Positions 15,578-24,760 of a stretch of DNA of 30,204 nt are shown here, piece after piece (position 1 is the stretch's first letter; the number at the start of each line of letters is the position of its first letter). The translations under genes were made by a program, and so were the position numbers. This DNA is from Bacillota bacterium (lineage in GTDB: Bacteria > Bacillota > Clostridia > Lachnospirales > Cellulosilyticaceae), in assembly GCA_023436395.1 (NCBI GenBank), contig JAEZJJ010000121.1, positions 1 through 30,204 of the forward strand. Direction: 5' to 3'. The notes under the pieces are model-generated. The model worked only from the letters and a program-made list of their open reading frames with translations, had not been told where the DNA came from and did no database searches.

Positions 15578-17380
15578 ATGACAAAAAGATATCCACGTTC
15601 TGCTGTGACCCAGGATCTTGTCTTAGTAGCAAGAGGCGAAAAAAAAGCTGACCTTGTCATTCAGAATGCAAAACTGATTAATGTCCACACTGCTGAAATC
15701 TTACCCCATATGGATGTGGCCATTACTAAAGGACGTATTGCCCTTATAGGAAATGCTGCTCATACCATTGGGCCAAAAACAAAATGTATTGATGCCACTG
15801 ACCTCTATCTAGCTCCTGGCTTTATAGATGGACATCTCCATGTAGAAAGTAGTATGCTAACCGTCAAAGAATATGCCAAAGCTGTTATCCCCCATGGTAC
15901 GACTTCTATTATGATGGATCCCCATGAAATAGCGAATGTACTTGGGACAGACGGAATTATGCTGATGATTGAGGAAAGTAAGGAAGTTCCCTTAAACGTT
16001 TATACCACCATGCCCAGTTGTGTCCCTGCTACAGCAGATTTAGAAACCACAGGTGCCAGTTTATCCCTTGAAGAAATTGCTCAAGGTCTTTCTCAAGATA
16101 CGATTATCGGTCTTGGAGAAATGATGAATTACCCTGCAGTCCTCAGTGGGGATACGACTGTTCATAACATTTTAAAGGCAACCCTGGACCGTCATAAAAC
16201 CATTACGGGTCACTATTGTGTGCCAGATGAAGGTGGTCCTGGTTTAAATGCCTATATAGCAGCAGGTGCTAACTGTTGTCATGAAACAACTACTAAGGAA
16301 GATGCCCTTGCTAAAATGCGCCTTGGAATGTATGTCCAAATCCGTGAAGGTTCCGCTTGGTGTGATGTGAAAGAAACTATTAAGGCTATTACCGAACATC
16401 ACATAGATCCTCGGTTTACCTGCTTAGTCAGTGACGATCTACATCCTGATACCCTGCTCTCTACTGGTCATATGGACTATATTATTAAACGGGCTATTGA
16501 AGAAGGTGTACGCCCTGTAGTTGCTATTCAAATGGCAACGATTAATGCAGCGGAATGCTTTGGCCTTGCCAGTGACCTTGGCAGTATTGCCCCTGGTAAA
16601 TGGGCTGATCTTGTCTTACTTAGTGATCTCACAAAGGTAAAAGTTGAAAAAACCATTATTAATGGGGAAGTCGTTGCAGAAAATGGCCATTTTCTTCCTT
16701 CACTTTCTCCTACTTCTTATCCTGAGTTTGCTAAGCAAACCATGCATATTAATGAGCCGTTGACGGCTGAACATTTTAAAATGCCTGTTCCCAAAGGCTA
16801 TTCTCAGTCCAAGATTCCTGTTCATGTCATAGGTATTATTGAGGCTAATGCGGGTACACTACATAAAAAAGGTATCCTTCCAGTAGATAACGGCTTTGTG
16901 ACGAGTGATCTCTCTCAAGATCTTTTAAAGCTTGCTGTGATTGACCGTCACTCTGGGAATGGCACGAAAAGTCTCAGCTTTGTAACAGGCTTTCAAATTA
17001 AAGATGGTGCTGTAGCCTCTACTGTTGCCCATGATGCACACAATCTTTGCATTATTGGTACAAATGATGAAGATATGGCTTTAGCTGCTAATACTTTAGT
17101 GGGTGTTGGTGGCGGACAGGTGGTTGTTCAAAATGGTAAGGTCCTTGCCCTTAATCCACTGCCTATTGCGGGTCTGATGTCAGAGGAACCTATAGAGGTC
17201 GTTGCTCACCAAGTTACTCAGATTGATGAGGCTTGGAAAACAATTGGATGCCCTATTCGTTCACCTTTTATGACTATGGCACTTCTTTCCTTAGCCGTTA
17301 TCCCAGAACTTCGCCTCACCAATAAAGGTCTTGTAGATACCATCAACTTCCAAGTGCTTCCTATCTTTGATTTATCTTAA
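15578..17380 (+). CDS. ade: Adenine deaminase
   Basis: This enzyme converts adenine to hypoxanthine and ammonia in purine salvage. It is of the bacterial AdeC type (amidohydrolase, 600 residues), not related to adenosine deaminase. GFIDGHLHVESSML (His86, His88) carries the first metal ligands. PHGTTSIMMDPHEIANVLG and LVSDDLHPDTLL hold further conserved residues. GAGGGGG lies seven bases before ATG. The C-terminal part, with VGGGQVVVQNGKVLALNPLPIAGLMS, is characteristic of the family. The stop is ten bases before a long hairpin. Confidence 0.95.
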   Translation: MTKRYPRSAVTQDLVLVARGEKKADLVIQNAKLINVHTAEILPHMDVAITKGRIALIGNAAHTIGPKTKCIDATDLYLAPGFIDGHLHVESSMLTVKEYAKAVIPHGTTSIMMDPHEIANVLGTDGIMLMIEESKEVPLNVYTTMPSCVPATADLETTGASLSLEEIAQGLSQDTIIGLGEMMNYPAVLSGDTTVHNILKATLDRHKTITGHYCVPDEGGPGLNAYIAAGANCCHETTTKEDALAKMRLGMYVQIREGSAWCDVKETIKAITEHHIDPRFTCLVSDDLHPDTLLSTGHMDYIIKRAIEEGVRPVVAIQMATINAAECFGLASDLGSIAPGKWADLVLLSDLTKVKVEKTIINGEVVAENGHFLPSLSPTSYPEFAKQTMHINEPLTAEHFKMPVPKGYSQSKIPVHVIGIIEANAGTLHKKGILPVDNGFVTSDLSQDLLKLAVIDRHSGNGTKSLSFVTGFQIKDGAVASTVAHDAHNLCIIGTNDEDMALAANTLVGVGGGQVVVQNGKVLALNPLPIAGLMSEEPIEVVAHQVTQIDEAWKTIGCPIRSPFMTMALLSLAVIPELRLTNKGLVDTINFQVLPIFDLS

Positions 17381-17389
17381 TACTTTCCT

Positions 17390-17444
17390 TATCACGTTAA
17401 AATGCGGCTATGGTTATAAACCACAGCCGCATTTTAACGTGATA
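17390..17444. terminator. 20-bp perfect hairpin shared by convergent ade and corA-like genes
   Basis: Arms 17390-17409 and 17425-17444 are exact reverse complements. Inside, TGGTT and AACCA can extend the stem after one mismatch. It lies between two convergent genes, so it probably terminates both. There is no U-run on either side, and the hairpin overlaps the last residues of the minus-strand protein, whose TAA (17414-17416) lies in the loop. Confidence 0.65.
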
Positions 17445-18904
17445 ATTGTGCTTAATAAAAGCATCCCTATCAGTATTAACTTCATTACAAGGTATCGTAT
17501 TTCCTTGCGTTTGGTCCATGTACATAAAATAATCACCACTAATATAGGTAAAAGCACATAACTATTGAGCCATAAAGTCACCTGCCGATGTTCCCACCAG
17601 TGTCCTGCCTCTTCTTTAAAAATATTCATTCCAAAAAAGCCTGTTACAAAACTAGGAAGTACCAAGGCAGCACCAGCAATGGTAAGCAGTTGTACTTTTA
17701 TATTAGACGCTGCTTGTTCTACTAAAGTGGCATATTCATGGACTTCATCCACCTCAAAATTCAGCTGACTTAATTCCTCTTCTATTTTAAAAGCCCTTGA
17801 GAGTTCTTCATAAATACGAGCCCCTTCTCCATCTTCAGTGACTTCCTTAAAATACAACTGATTAATAAACTGAATGTAAATCTCATAGATACTAGAAATG
17901 GCTTCTGCTAGCTCATATTTAGGCAATGTAGAAATTCTAGCAATCTCCGTGGACAAACTTAATAAGGTCGCCCGTTGCATGAGTATTAAGGTCACAAGTT
18001 GATTATATAACTTGCCTTCCACCCACTCTTTCGTAATGCATAGAAGCATAAAACGATTAATCCCATAAAGGCTATAATCATTTTTAATATAAGAACAACT
18101 TCCACTATAACTTCTCTTTTTATTCAGTGTCATAAAACGTTCTAAACATTCTTGCTGGATTTCTCCTTGCTCTATCCCTTGTATAAAGTGAGGATTTTGA
18201 TAAATGCAGCAACAAAACATTTGATTGCCAAAAATAGGTTCAATGACAATGCAACTGGATAATCCTTTCTTTTCTTTACAGACAAAAGGCTCTCCTAGTA
18301 TAAACATAATTAAGGGACTAATGGCTAAACTTTCTTTATAATAGTCTGCTTTAAAAAGTTCTTCTACATAGGTTGTTCGATTAAGGCGGATACTAATGGC
18401 CTCTGGAAAACATTCACTTTTTGCCTTATCTAAAGGTAATAGAGGCGGATAAATCATCTTGCTAAAACTATTAATTGCCTCTATATCTTCTAAATCCTTG
18501 TAGCTTGGATTCTGTAATTCAAAAAAGAGTAGCCCAATGCCTGTCTTATAAAGTTTAAGGCGTATTTGTTTGATAGATAACACATACTCTTGTTCCTTTA
18601 CTTGCATCTTAAAAAACTGTGTTTCATCTAAAGATTTAAAAACATAATTTTTGACAATAAGAGGCTGATTCTCAAAAGTATATAATGCAGAGCGAATAGG
18701 TTTATAGAAATAAACAAATTCATTATAATCTTGATCATCCTCTATGGTAGAATAATGGATTTGCCAATGCCTTAAGTGTTCAAAATGTTTTCTTCTTAAC
18801 GCAATATGAGGATAAAATAAACGCTCAGATAACTGATTACTATTTTTCCAACTAAATGGAAATACGAAAATATGTTCACTGATAGGGTTTTTATAATCTG
18901 TCAC
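17414..18904 (-). CDS. CorA-like divalent cation transporter, divergent and long
   Basis: CorA proteins form pentameric Mg2+ channels with a large cytoplasmic N-domain and two C-terminal membrane helices joined at a GMN loop. Here a long N-domain (about 400 residues) ends in a helical stretch. Then come LLTIAGAALVLPSFVTGFFGMNIF, with GMN intact, and LNSYVLLPILVVIILCTW. A third hydrophobic stretch, LVMKLILIGMLLLSTII, is unusual. The total of about 497 residues exceeds the common 310-370. I take GTG at 18904, ten bases from AGGA; GTG at 18913 would sit on the ribosome site. The final ITLKCGCGL comes from the shared hairpin. The transported ion is unknown. Confidence 0.75.
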   Translation of the reverse strand: MTDYKNPISEHIFVFPFSWKNSNQLSERLFYPHIALRRKHFEHLRHWQIHYSTIEDDQDYNEFVYFYKPIRSALYTFENQPLIVKNYVFKSLDETQFFKMQVKEQEYVLSIKQIRLKLYKTGIGLLFFELQNPSYKDLEDIEAINSFSKMIYPPLLPLDKAKSECFPEAISIRLNRTTYVEELFKADYYKESLAISPLIMFILGEPFVCKEKKGLSSCIVIEPIFGNQMFCCCIYQNPHFIQGIEQGEIQQECLERFMTLNKKRSYSGSCSYIKNDYSLYGINRFMLLCITKEWVEGKLYNQLVTLILMQRATLLSLSTEIARISTLPKYELAEAISSIYEIYIQFINQLYFKEVTEDGEGARIYEELSRAFKIEEELSQLNFEVDEVHEYATLVEQAASNIKVQLLTIAGAALVLPSFVTGFFGMNIFKEEAGHWWEHRQVTLWLNSYVLLPILVVIILCTWTKRKEIRYLVMKLILIGMLLLSTIITLKCGCGL

Positions 18905-18922
18905 CTGATTCACTTCCTATGA

Positions 18923-18968
18923 GAAATAAAAGTAAGATGGATGCTTTATTTTTAAAACATCCATCTTA
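18923..18968 (-). terminator. Terminator of the repeat-protein gene
   Basis: TAAGATGGATG and CATCCATCTTA (18933-18943 and 18958-18968) form an 11-bp perfect stem. On the minus strand it is followed by CTTTTATTT. It starts 12 bases after the stop of the repeat protein and stands upstream of the CorA-like gene. Confidence 0.8.
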
Positions 18969-18980
18969 TTTTTAAAATTG

Positions 18981-19301
18981 TTATTTATTATAGTTATTGT
19001 TACCTGAACTATCTTTATAGTTATTAGTACCAGTATTGTTTTGATATTTATTGTTATCTGAGCTATTTCTGCAATCTTGGTATTTGTTATTACCTGAACT
19101 ATCTTTGTAGTTGTTACTATCTTGGTATTTGTTGCTATCTGTACTATCTTTGTAATTGTTACTATCTTGATATTTGTTACTATCTGTACTATCCTTGTAA
19201 TTGTTGCTATCTTGGTATTTGTTACTATCTTGATAGCTGTTTGTGCTATTTGTGCTATTTTTGTAATTATTGCTATCTTGATACTTATTATTTTGTGTCA
19301 T
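18981..19301 (-). CDS. Asn/Tyr/Lys/Asp/Ser-rich tandem-repeat protein
   Basis: This is a 106-residue low-complexity protein of unknown function. AAAGGAG nine bases before ATG and a terminator after the stop argue that it is a real single-gene unit. The core is a 15-residue repeat, SNKYQDSNNYKDSTD, present at residues 26-40, 41-55 and, with slight change, 56-70. Looser copies stand on both sides. There is one cysteine (Cys77), no signal peptide, no membrane segment, and almost no hydrophobic residue except tyrosine. The composition predicts disorder and resembles hydrophilic stress or spore-surface proteins in a general way only. The nearest neighbours, a CorA-like transporter and a metallo-hydrolase, give no hint. 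Confidence 0.7.
   Translation of the reverse strand: MTQNNKYQDSNNYKNSTNSTNSYQDSNKYQDSNNYKDSTDSNKYQDSNNYKDSTDSNKYQDSNNYKDSSGNNKYQDCRNSSDNNKYQNNTGTNNYKDSSGNNNYNK
19092..19226. repeat. Three 45-bp in-frame tandem repeats
   Basis: The DNA encoding residues 26-70 of the repeat protein consists of three 45-base units of very similar sequence. Copy number could change by slippage without shifting the frame. Confidence 0.75.
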
Positions 19302-19419
19302 ACTATAAATCTCCTTTGTAGTTTATGTTTCAGTATCATATAATACTTTTTACAAGTGTATTATGAGCAATAAATTTTAGTTTTATGCATTATTTTATTT
19401 TTTTTAGCTGAATGCTTTT

Positions 19420-20220
19420 TTAAAAACCAAACATTCTAGAAACCATATCCCGCTTAGCTACAATGACTTCTATATCTTCTCCCACAATAATATTTCTTTC
19501 TTCAAGCGCTGACTTAGCAGTCAAAAAAGCTAATTCTGGAACATTATTATCTTTGCTTAAATGACCTAATACTACCCATTCTAGACCAGGATGATACACA
19601 TCTACTAAAGCTTTTGCTGCAGCTTCATTATTGAGATGTCCCACATCGCTTAAAATACGTTTTTTCAGATAATAGGGGTATCCCCCAGCCTCTAGCATAC
19701 GTATATCATGGTTAAACTCTAAAAGAATACCATGTGAACCTTTTAATCTGGCTGCAATTTTATCATCGATCATCCCAATATCTGTTGCAAGTGTTATTTT
19801 TTTATCTCTGTATTCAAAAATATAACCCACAGGGTCCACAGCATCATGATAGATAGGATAAGGAAATATCTTGAGTTCCCCTTGGTTAAAATAAACTTCC
19901 TTTTCTATGACACACTGATTTTCCTCTTTCACTGCTCCAATCATATTTTCACCTAAAAGCTTGTCCCATGCCAGTCTTGTCGCATAGATAGGGATATTGT
20001 ATTTACGACTTAATATGCCCACCCCCTTAATATGATCTGAATGTTCATGAGTAATTAATATGCCTTTAATGCTTTCTGGTTCTACTTGTAGTTCAGTAAG
20101 GGCTGCCACTACCTTTTTTCCACTAATACCTACATCTATTAAAAAACGTTGTTCTCCTGCTTCTAAATACGTACAATTGCCACTACTTCCACTTGCTAGG
20201 GCACATAATTTAAATTCCAT
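19420..20220 (-). CDS. Metallo-beta-lactamase fold hydrolase, WalJ/YycJ type
   Basis: The HEHSDH motif (His58, His60, Asp62, His63) binds the metal pair of this fold. The start MEFKLCALASGSSGNCTYLE and the later DVGHLNNEAAAKAL and LGHLSKDNN blocks are typical of the YycJ/WalJ group. That group is a probable exonuclease-like enzyme linked in Bacilli to the WalRK cell-wall system and DNA replication. Here no walRK genes are adjacent. The length of 266 residues is normal, and GGAGG lies seven bases before ATG. The exact substrate is unsettled for the family. Confidence 0.88.
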   Translation of the reverse strand: MEFKLCALASGSSGNCTYLEAGEQRFLIDVGISGKKVVAALTELQVEPESIKGILITHEHSDHIKGVGILSRKYNIPIYATRLAWDKLLGENMIGAVKEENQCVIEKEVYFNQGELKIFPYPIYHDAVDPVGYIFEYRDKKITLATDIGMIDDKIAARLKGSHGILLEFNHDIRMLEAGGYPYYLKKRILSDVGHLNNEAAAKALVDVYHPGLEWVVLGHLSKDNNVPELAFLTAKSALEERNIIVGEDIEVIVAKRDMVSRMFGF

Positions 20221-20291
20221 TTCATTTCCTCCACTTTGCTAGTGATGTCTTTTGCTGTTATTAATATAGCATACTTTTGATGATTTAGCAT

Positions 20292-20352
20292 AAAAAAATC
20301 AATAGATAAGCCAAAAAGTCTTCCTCAAAACAAGAAAGACTCTTTGGCTTAT
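20292..20352 (-). terminator. Strong terminator after spoVR
   Basis: On the minus strand ATAAGCCAAAGAGTCTTTC pairs with the segment ending AAGACTTTTTGGCTTAT, giving a stem of about 20 bp with minor bulges (20306-20352). Seven T residues follow after seven bases. The spoVR stop codon TAA lies at the base of the stem, which ends the prkA-yhbH-spoVR transcript. Confidence 0.85.
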
Positions 20353-21632
20353 ATGTTTTCGATACTTACTTTTTTACTTGTATTACAGATAATTTTTCTC
20401 TGAATATTAGATAATGTGGTGTATAGAATGACTTTTCCACCCCATAAGGTTTGTATATACTTAAGTGTCTCTGTAGCATAAGTCAGATTGAGTTCTTTGC
20501 CATCTTCTATATGTTCTAATATCAGTGTCTGCTCTTGATGACACATTTCTTTGACTTGTACAACAGGTATCCCTCCCATTCCTACATTGTTGGCCAGTGA
20601 GTTTCTTATATTTCTCCACCCTTCTTCATTGGCGACTTCAGAAACAACATAATAACGTTCTTCCTCATCCTTTAATTCACATAAATGACTCTCCATAGTG
20701 AGTTCATAGGTTAAATACTTCCTAATAAAGGAGGCGTCTCTTTCTAAGGTTCTAATTTGAGCAAGCTTTTTAAAGTCACCATGATACTGCTCATATAAAT
20801 CTTGCCAAATCTTAAAGCCTAGGTAGTAGGGATTTAACTGTCCTGGCACTTGGCATATGACACTATTATGCACCTTATAAAACTCAATACTCTTCCCTTG
20901 ATCTAGGCCTAAGCGATTTAATATCATATAATGCCAAAAAGTAGCCCACCCCTCATTCATAATTTTCGTCTCAATTTGAGGTAAGAAATACCGACTTTCT
21001 TCCATGACAATAGTGATCACATCCCGTTGCCATTCTTTCAAATCCCCAAAAACACCTAAATATTCTAATAAATTATCATATGGATAAGTGACCTCCTCAT
21101 GAGGTTCAAAAGGCTTCATACGAAAACTATGACACTGATATTTAATAGAGTGTGCAGCATCTAAAATTTCTTCAACAGCTTCATAACCAATATGAGGATT
21201 CTGTATATAATTTCGAATACGGTCGGCATGGGTTTTAAATTTTTCTACCGTTAGTCTTGCATTGGTATGGGTGGTAAATAAACGATTATTTTTAAAGAAA
21301 TCATTATGACCATATACATGTGCTATTGTCAGTATTTGTAATAGCAAACTATTATCCTTCATTAAGTAGGCAATACAAGGATTTGAATTGATTACCATCT
21401 CGTAAGGAAGTCCTGTCAAATTATATTTATAGGCAGTTTTTAGGCGATCATAAATTTTTCCATAGCTCCAGTGAGAATAGTGAGAAGGCATCCCTACATA
21501 TGCTTCATAGCATAGCATATCTTCAAAACTAATAATCTCAAACTCTTGTGGATAATAATCTAAGCCTATCTCAGCAGCTATTTCTTCTATGCGTTTATTA
21601 TAATTTTCTAAATCCTTTATTGTATAATCCAT
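20349..21632 (-). CDS. spoVR: SpoVR family protein
   Basis: SpoVR is conserved with PrkA and YhbH from Bacillus to enterobacteria (YcgB with YeaG and YeaH). In Bacillus it is needed for normal spore cortex formation; its biochemical role is unknown. The 427 residues begin with a helical N-terminus. Family-typical blocks follow: MPSHYSHWSYGK, NPCIAYLMKDNSLLLQ, and IMNEGWATFWHYMILNRL, which looks like part of a metalloprotease-like helix (NEGWATF). The Shine-Dalgarno AGGAGGTG overlaps the last codons of yhbH, so translation is coupled. It ends the operon at a strong terminator. Confidence 0.92.
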   Translation of the reverse strand: MDYTIKDLENYNKRIEEIAAEIGLDYYPQEFEIISFEDMLCYEAYVGMPSHYSHWSYGKIYDRLKTAYKYNLTGLPYEMVINSNPCIAYLMKDNSLLLQILTIAHVYGHNDFFKNNRLFTTHTNARLTVEKFKTHADRIRNYIQNPHIGYEAVEEILDAAHSIKYQCHSFRMKPFEPHEEVTYPYDNLLEYLGVFGDLKEWQRDVITIVMEESRYFLPQIETKIMNEGWATFWHYMILNRLGLDQGKSIEFYKVHNSVICQVPGQLNPYYLGFKIWQDLYEQYHGDFKKLAQIRTLERDASFIRKYLTYELTMESHLCELKDEEERYYVVSEVANEEGWRNIRNSLANNVGMGGIPVVQVKEMCHQEQTLILEHIEDGKELNLTYATETLKYIQTLWGGKVILYTTLSNIQRKIICNTSKKVSIENI

Positions 21633-21634
21633 GC

Positions 21635-22828
21635 TTACTCACCTCCTGTGGCTAATTTAGCCCTGGCTTCAATTGCAAGCATTTCCGTAAAAGCCGACCA
21701 TACTTCTTCTTTTCGCGTAATCTTTACTGCTGTAAAATTATTTTTCTTAATATCTTCTTGATACCGTGACATAATGGTGCTAGTATAGGTACTTGTTTTA
21801 ATTTCTCCATAGCCAAATAAGTTACATACCTCACAAAGCTTATTGGCCAGTTCAACCGCTTTATCATTATCTTCTCCCCAGTTATCCCCATCACTACAAT
21901 GAAAAGTATAAATATTCCACTTGGAGGGATGATATCTTTCCTCAATGAGTTCTAGTGCTTTTTCATAGCCGCTACTAATATAAGTACCACCACTTTCTCC
22001 TCTATGGAAAAAATCATTTTCACTCACCTCTTTAGCCACTGTTGTATGAGCTATAAAGGCAATTTCTACATTAATATATTTAATACTTAGAAATTGATAT
22101 AACAAGAAATAAAAACTTCTAGCTAAATACTTTTTGGTTTGCCCCATAGAGCCTGAGGTGTCCATAATACAAATAACAACTGCATTAGAATCTCTTTTAA
22201 GTTTAGGCTTCTTATGGAAATACTTAAGGTCATCTTGATGAAAGGGAACTCTCTCCCTGTCACCTACTATTTGGTCTATTTCACTATAAGTCTTTTGTTG
22301 TCTTTTTTCTCTTTTTATCTTTTCAATAACCGTATGCTTTTTAGACAAGTGACACCTTGCCCCTTTATCCCTTACCCCATTTCTTTTAGCCCCATATTGA
22401 GTTTCAATTTCATTAAACTGTTTGTGTTCTAAATAAGGAAGGCTAATGTCTTCAAAAAGATAATGAATGGCTTCTTCTACTGTAATTTCTGTCTCATAAA
22501 TATCTTCTCCCTCATCATTGCCTGCCCCTTCATTTCCTACTTTGCCTTCCCCATAATCTTTCTTAGGAATCTTTTTCCCTTTTTCTTCCTCTCCAGTACC
22601 AGAAATCACTTCTTTCTGATTACGACCATGCTTAAAATAGTATTCTTTGAGTCCTTTAATGGGAATTTTAATTTTTTTATTCTTTGCTTTACCTATAATG
22701 CTTTCATCAGAAATAATACTTCCTATATTTTCCTTAATGCTCTTCTCAACCAACTCTCTATGTCGCCTGCGATCCTCCACGCTACGATCTCTGCTATGGG
22801 GTTGAAACTCCTTAAAAATGGTGGTCAT
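21635..22828 (-). CDS. yhbH: YhbH-type sporulation protein (DUF444, VWA-like)
   Basis: DUF444 proteins accompany PrkA kinases and are thought to act in the same pathway. The sequence has an acidic, low-complexity middle (residues 78-115) and a C-terminal von Willebrand A-like domain. The MIDAS metal motif DTSGSMG starts at Asp223, and later GGTYISSGYEKAL and HCSDGDNWGED supply further metal-site residues. The length of 397 residues is normal. Its start lies nine bases after the prkA stop, with GAGGGAG as ribosome site. Confidence 0.92.
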   Translation of the reverse strand: MTTIFKEFQPHSRDRSVEDRRRHRELVEKSIKENIGSIISDESIIGKAKNKKIKIPIKGLKEYYFKHGRNQKEVISGTGEEEKGKKIPKKDYGEGKVGNEGAGNDEGEDIYETEITVEEAIHYLFEDISLPYLEHKQFNEIETQYGAKRNGVRDKGARCHLSKKHTVIEKIKREKRQQKTYSEIDQIVGDRERVPFHQDDLKYFHKKPKLKRDSNAVVICIMDTSGSMGQTKKYLARSFYFLLYQFLSIKYINVEIAFIAHTTVAKEVSENDFFHRGESGGTYISSGYEKALELIEERYHPSKWNIYTFHCSDGDNWGEDNDKAVELANKLCEVCNLFGYGEIKTSTYTSTIMSRYQEDIKKNNFTAVKITRKEEVWSAFTEMLAIEARAKLATGGE

Positions 22829-22837
22829 AGTCTCCCT

Positions 22838-24760
22838 CTAATCTTTCCACAAATTATTTGCCGCATATTTAAGGATGACATTACAACAATGGTCACAATA
22901 ACCATTGGCCTTCATTTCTTCTACCATAGCATCATATTTCACATTTTGTTCCTTATCTCTTACTTTACTTTGCGTAATAATACGAGATAATTCTCTAACA
23001 GAAGTGGTGAGTTTCTTTTCTATGGCTTCTTTAAGTGGCTCATAGGAGGTATAGTCCACTTTTCCACCATTACGCACAATAGAAAACATATAGGAAGTTA
23101 CATCTTGTCTAAACCCTTTTGCGCCTGCTTGAGTAATACCTAACTGCTCCTCAATAGAACGCATAAACTCTTCATCTGGATTAAGCTCTTCCCCTGTATT
23201 TTGATCTTTTAACTTGGTTTTATTGGCATAAGCCTCTGCATGATCTAGATAGTTATTAAATAGATCTTCAGCTTGCTCTTTATAACCATGAATAAAAGCT
23301 TTTGTAACTTCTTTCTCAAGCATCTTGTGATACTCTTTCTTAATAGTATCTTGAAGGAAGCCCAAATATTTCTTCTTTAATTCATCAGAAATGGTGAGTT
23401 CCTTGACTTCTCTTAATAAAACCTCTATAAGTCCTACAGGATTAATACAATGACATTCAGATTCTGCTAAGGCTGTATCAATGGTTTTAAAAATAAAACG
23501 TGTTGATATACCAGACATGCCTTCTCTTTCCGCTTCATCTCTTAATTCTAGAATATCAATTTTTTTAGTTGTTCCTTTCTCTATGACTTCTTCCCCATTA
23601 TAAATTTTGAGTTTTGTAAGTGGATCTACTTTGGCTGATGGGGTCAGTCTGGAGAGAATAGCAAACATAGCAGCTACCTCTAAGGTATGAGGGGCAATAT
23701 GTGAATTAAAGCTTGCCCTCTTTAGCATCTTCTCATAGATTTTAATCTCTTCACTCAGTTCTAAACAATAAGGCACTTCCACCTTGACAATACGGTCTAA
23801 TATCGCCTCATTAGTATGATCCGACTTAAACTTATTCCATTCCGCTTCATTAGAATGGGCTAATATCACCCCATCAAAATAAATCATGGCATTCTTTCCT
23901 GGAGAGGGAACACTTTTTTCTTGCGTGGCGGTAATCATCGTATGTAAATATTCCACATCATTCTTAAATACTTCTATAAATTCTACAATGCCCCGATTTC
24001 CTACATTAAATGCACCATTTAAAGAGAGTACTCTTGGATCATCCTCTGGATATATATCCATCTTTGAAATATCAATAGAGCCCACCAGTACGGAACTATC
24101 TTGATTATTCGGGTCAACAGGTGGTACAACACCTATCCCTTTTCTTGAACGAATGGAAAAATCCACTGCTTCTACTGGGAATTTCTCATACTCTCCATTA
24201 AATTCATTGATTAAACGATACTTACAAATAGGGCATAAATCTCCCTCGATTTTAATATCAAGTAAGTTCTCAATTTTTCCTCTTAAATGTTTAGGTAAAA
24301 GATGTAAAGGTTCTTCTCGCATGGGACATCCTACTAATGCATAAATAGGGGGACTTTCTTCTAATAAATGTTTAATAGCATCAATGAGGGAAGACTTCCC
24401 AGCTCCTACAGGTCCTACTAAGTAGAGTACTTGCCTAGATTCTTCTCCTTTCATAGCAGCTGAATAAAAATAACGTACAATCTTCATGATGGTCTGATCA
24501 ATCCCAAAAAAGTCATCTTTAAAAAAAGCATAGCGTTTAATAACTTCTTTGCCATAGATGCGCATTAATCTAGCATCCTCTTCAGTCCTAATATGTTCTA
24601 CCCCAGGTTTTGTAAGCAATTGGTATAATCTTTCATGTGCTAATTGATAGGACCCACTGTCCTCCTTTAATAAATTTAAGTAATCTAAAAAAGTTCCTTT
24701 AAACTTATCTACTTTCCTTTCTTTGCGATCTTCTAATATAAGTGTAGAAAAATCCACCAT
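22838..24760 (-). CDS. prkA: PrkA family serine protein kinase / AAA+ ATPase
   Basis: PrkA joins an N-terminal AAA+ module to a C-terminal kinase-like domain. In Bacillus it is a sporulation protein of the mother cell, and in E. coli (YeaG) it is a stress protein. The Walker A motif GPVGAGKSS is at residues 116-124. CPICKYRL suggests a zinc knuckle with the earlier GCPMREEP. I choose ATG at 24760 because AAAGGAG stands ten bases upstream and the length becomes 640 residues, as expected. An in-frame ATG at 24862 would add 34 residues and overlap the upstream gene. The start codon is inside a 16-bp palindrome. Confidence 0.93.
   Translation of the reverse strand: MVDFSTLILEDRKERKVDKFKGTFLDYLNLLKEDSGSYQLAHERLYQLLTKPGVEHIRTEEDARLMRIYGKEVIKRYAFFKDDFFGIDQTIMKIVRYFYSAAMKGEESRQVLYLVGPVGAGKSSLIDAIKHLLEESPPIYALVGCPMREEPLHLLPKHLRGKIENLLDIKIEGDLCPICKYRLINEFNGEYEKFPVEAVDFSIRSRKGIGVVPPVDPNNQDSSVLVGSIDISKMDIYPEDDPRVLSLNGAFNVGNRGIVEFIEVFKNDVEYLHTMITATQEKSVPSPGKNAMIYFDGVILAHSNEAEWNKFKSDHTNEAILDRIVKVEVPYCLELSEEIKIYEKMLKRASFNSHIAPHTLEVAAMFAILSRLTPSAKVDPLTKLKIYNGEEVIEKGTTKKIDILELRDEAEREGMSGISTRFIFKTIDTALAESECHCINPVGLIEVLLREVKELTISDELKKKYLGFLQDTIKKEYHKMLEKEVTKAFIHGYKEQAEDLFNNYLDHAEAYANKTKLKDQNTGEELNPDEEFMRSIEEQLGITQAGAKGFRQDVTSYMFSIVRNGGKVDYTSYEPLKEAIEKKLTTSVRELSRIITQSKVRDKEQNVKYDAMVEEMKANGYCDHCCNVILKYAANNLWKD

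Noticed and set aside
19122..19343. Plus-strand 73-residue frame, extremely hydrophobic
   Set aside because: It is the antisense of the repeat protein's N/Y/K/D/S codons, which automatically gives V, I, L and F. It has no ribosome site.
22463..22990. Plus-strand 175-codon open frame opposite yhbH and the prkA 3' end
   Set aside because: It lies fully on the complement of two well-supported genes, is rich in F and I as expected from antisense of K/E-rich coding, and shows no family motif.
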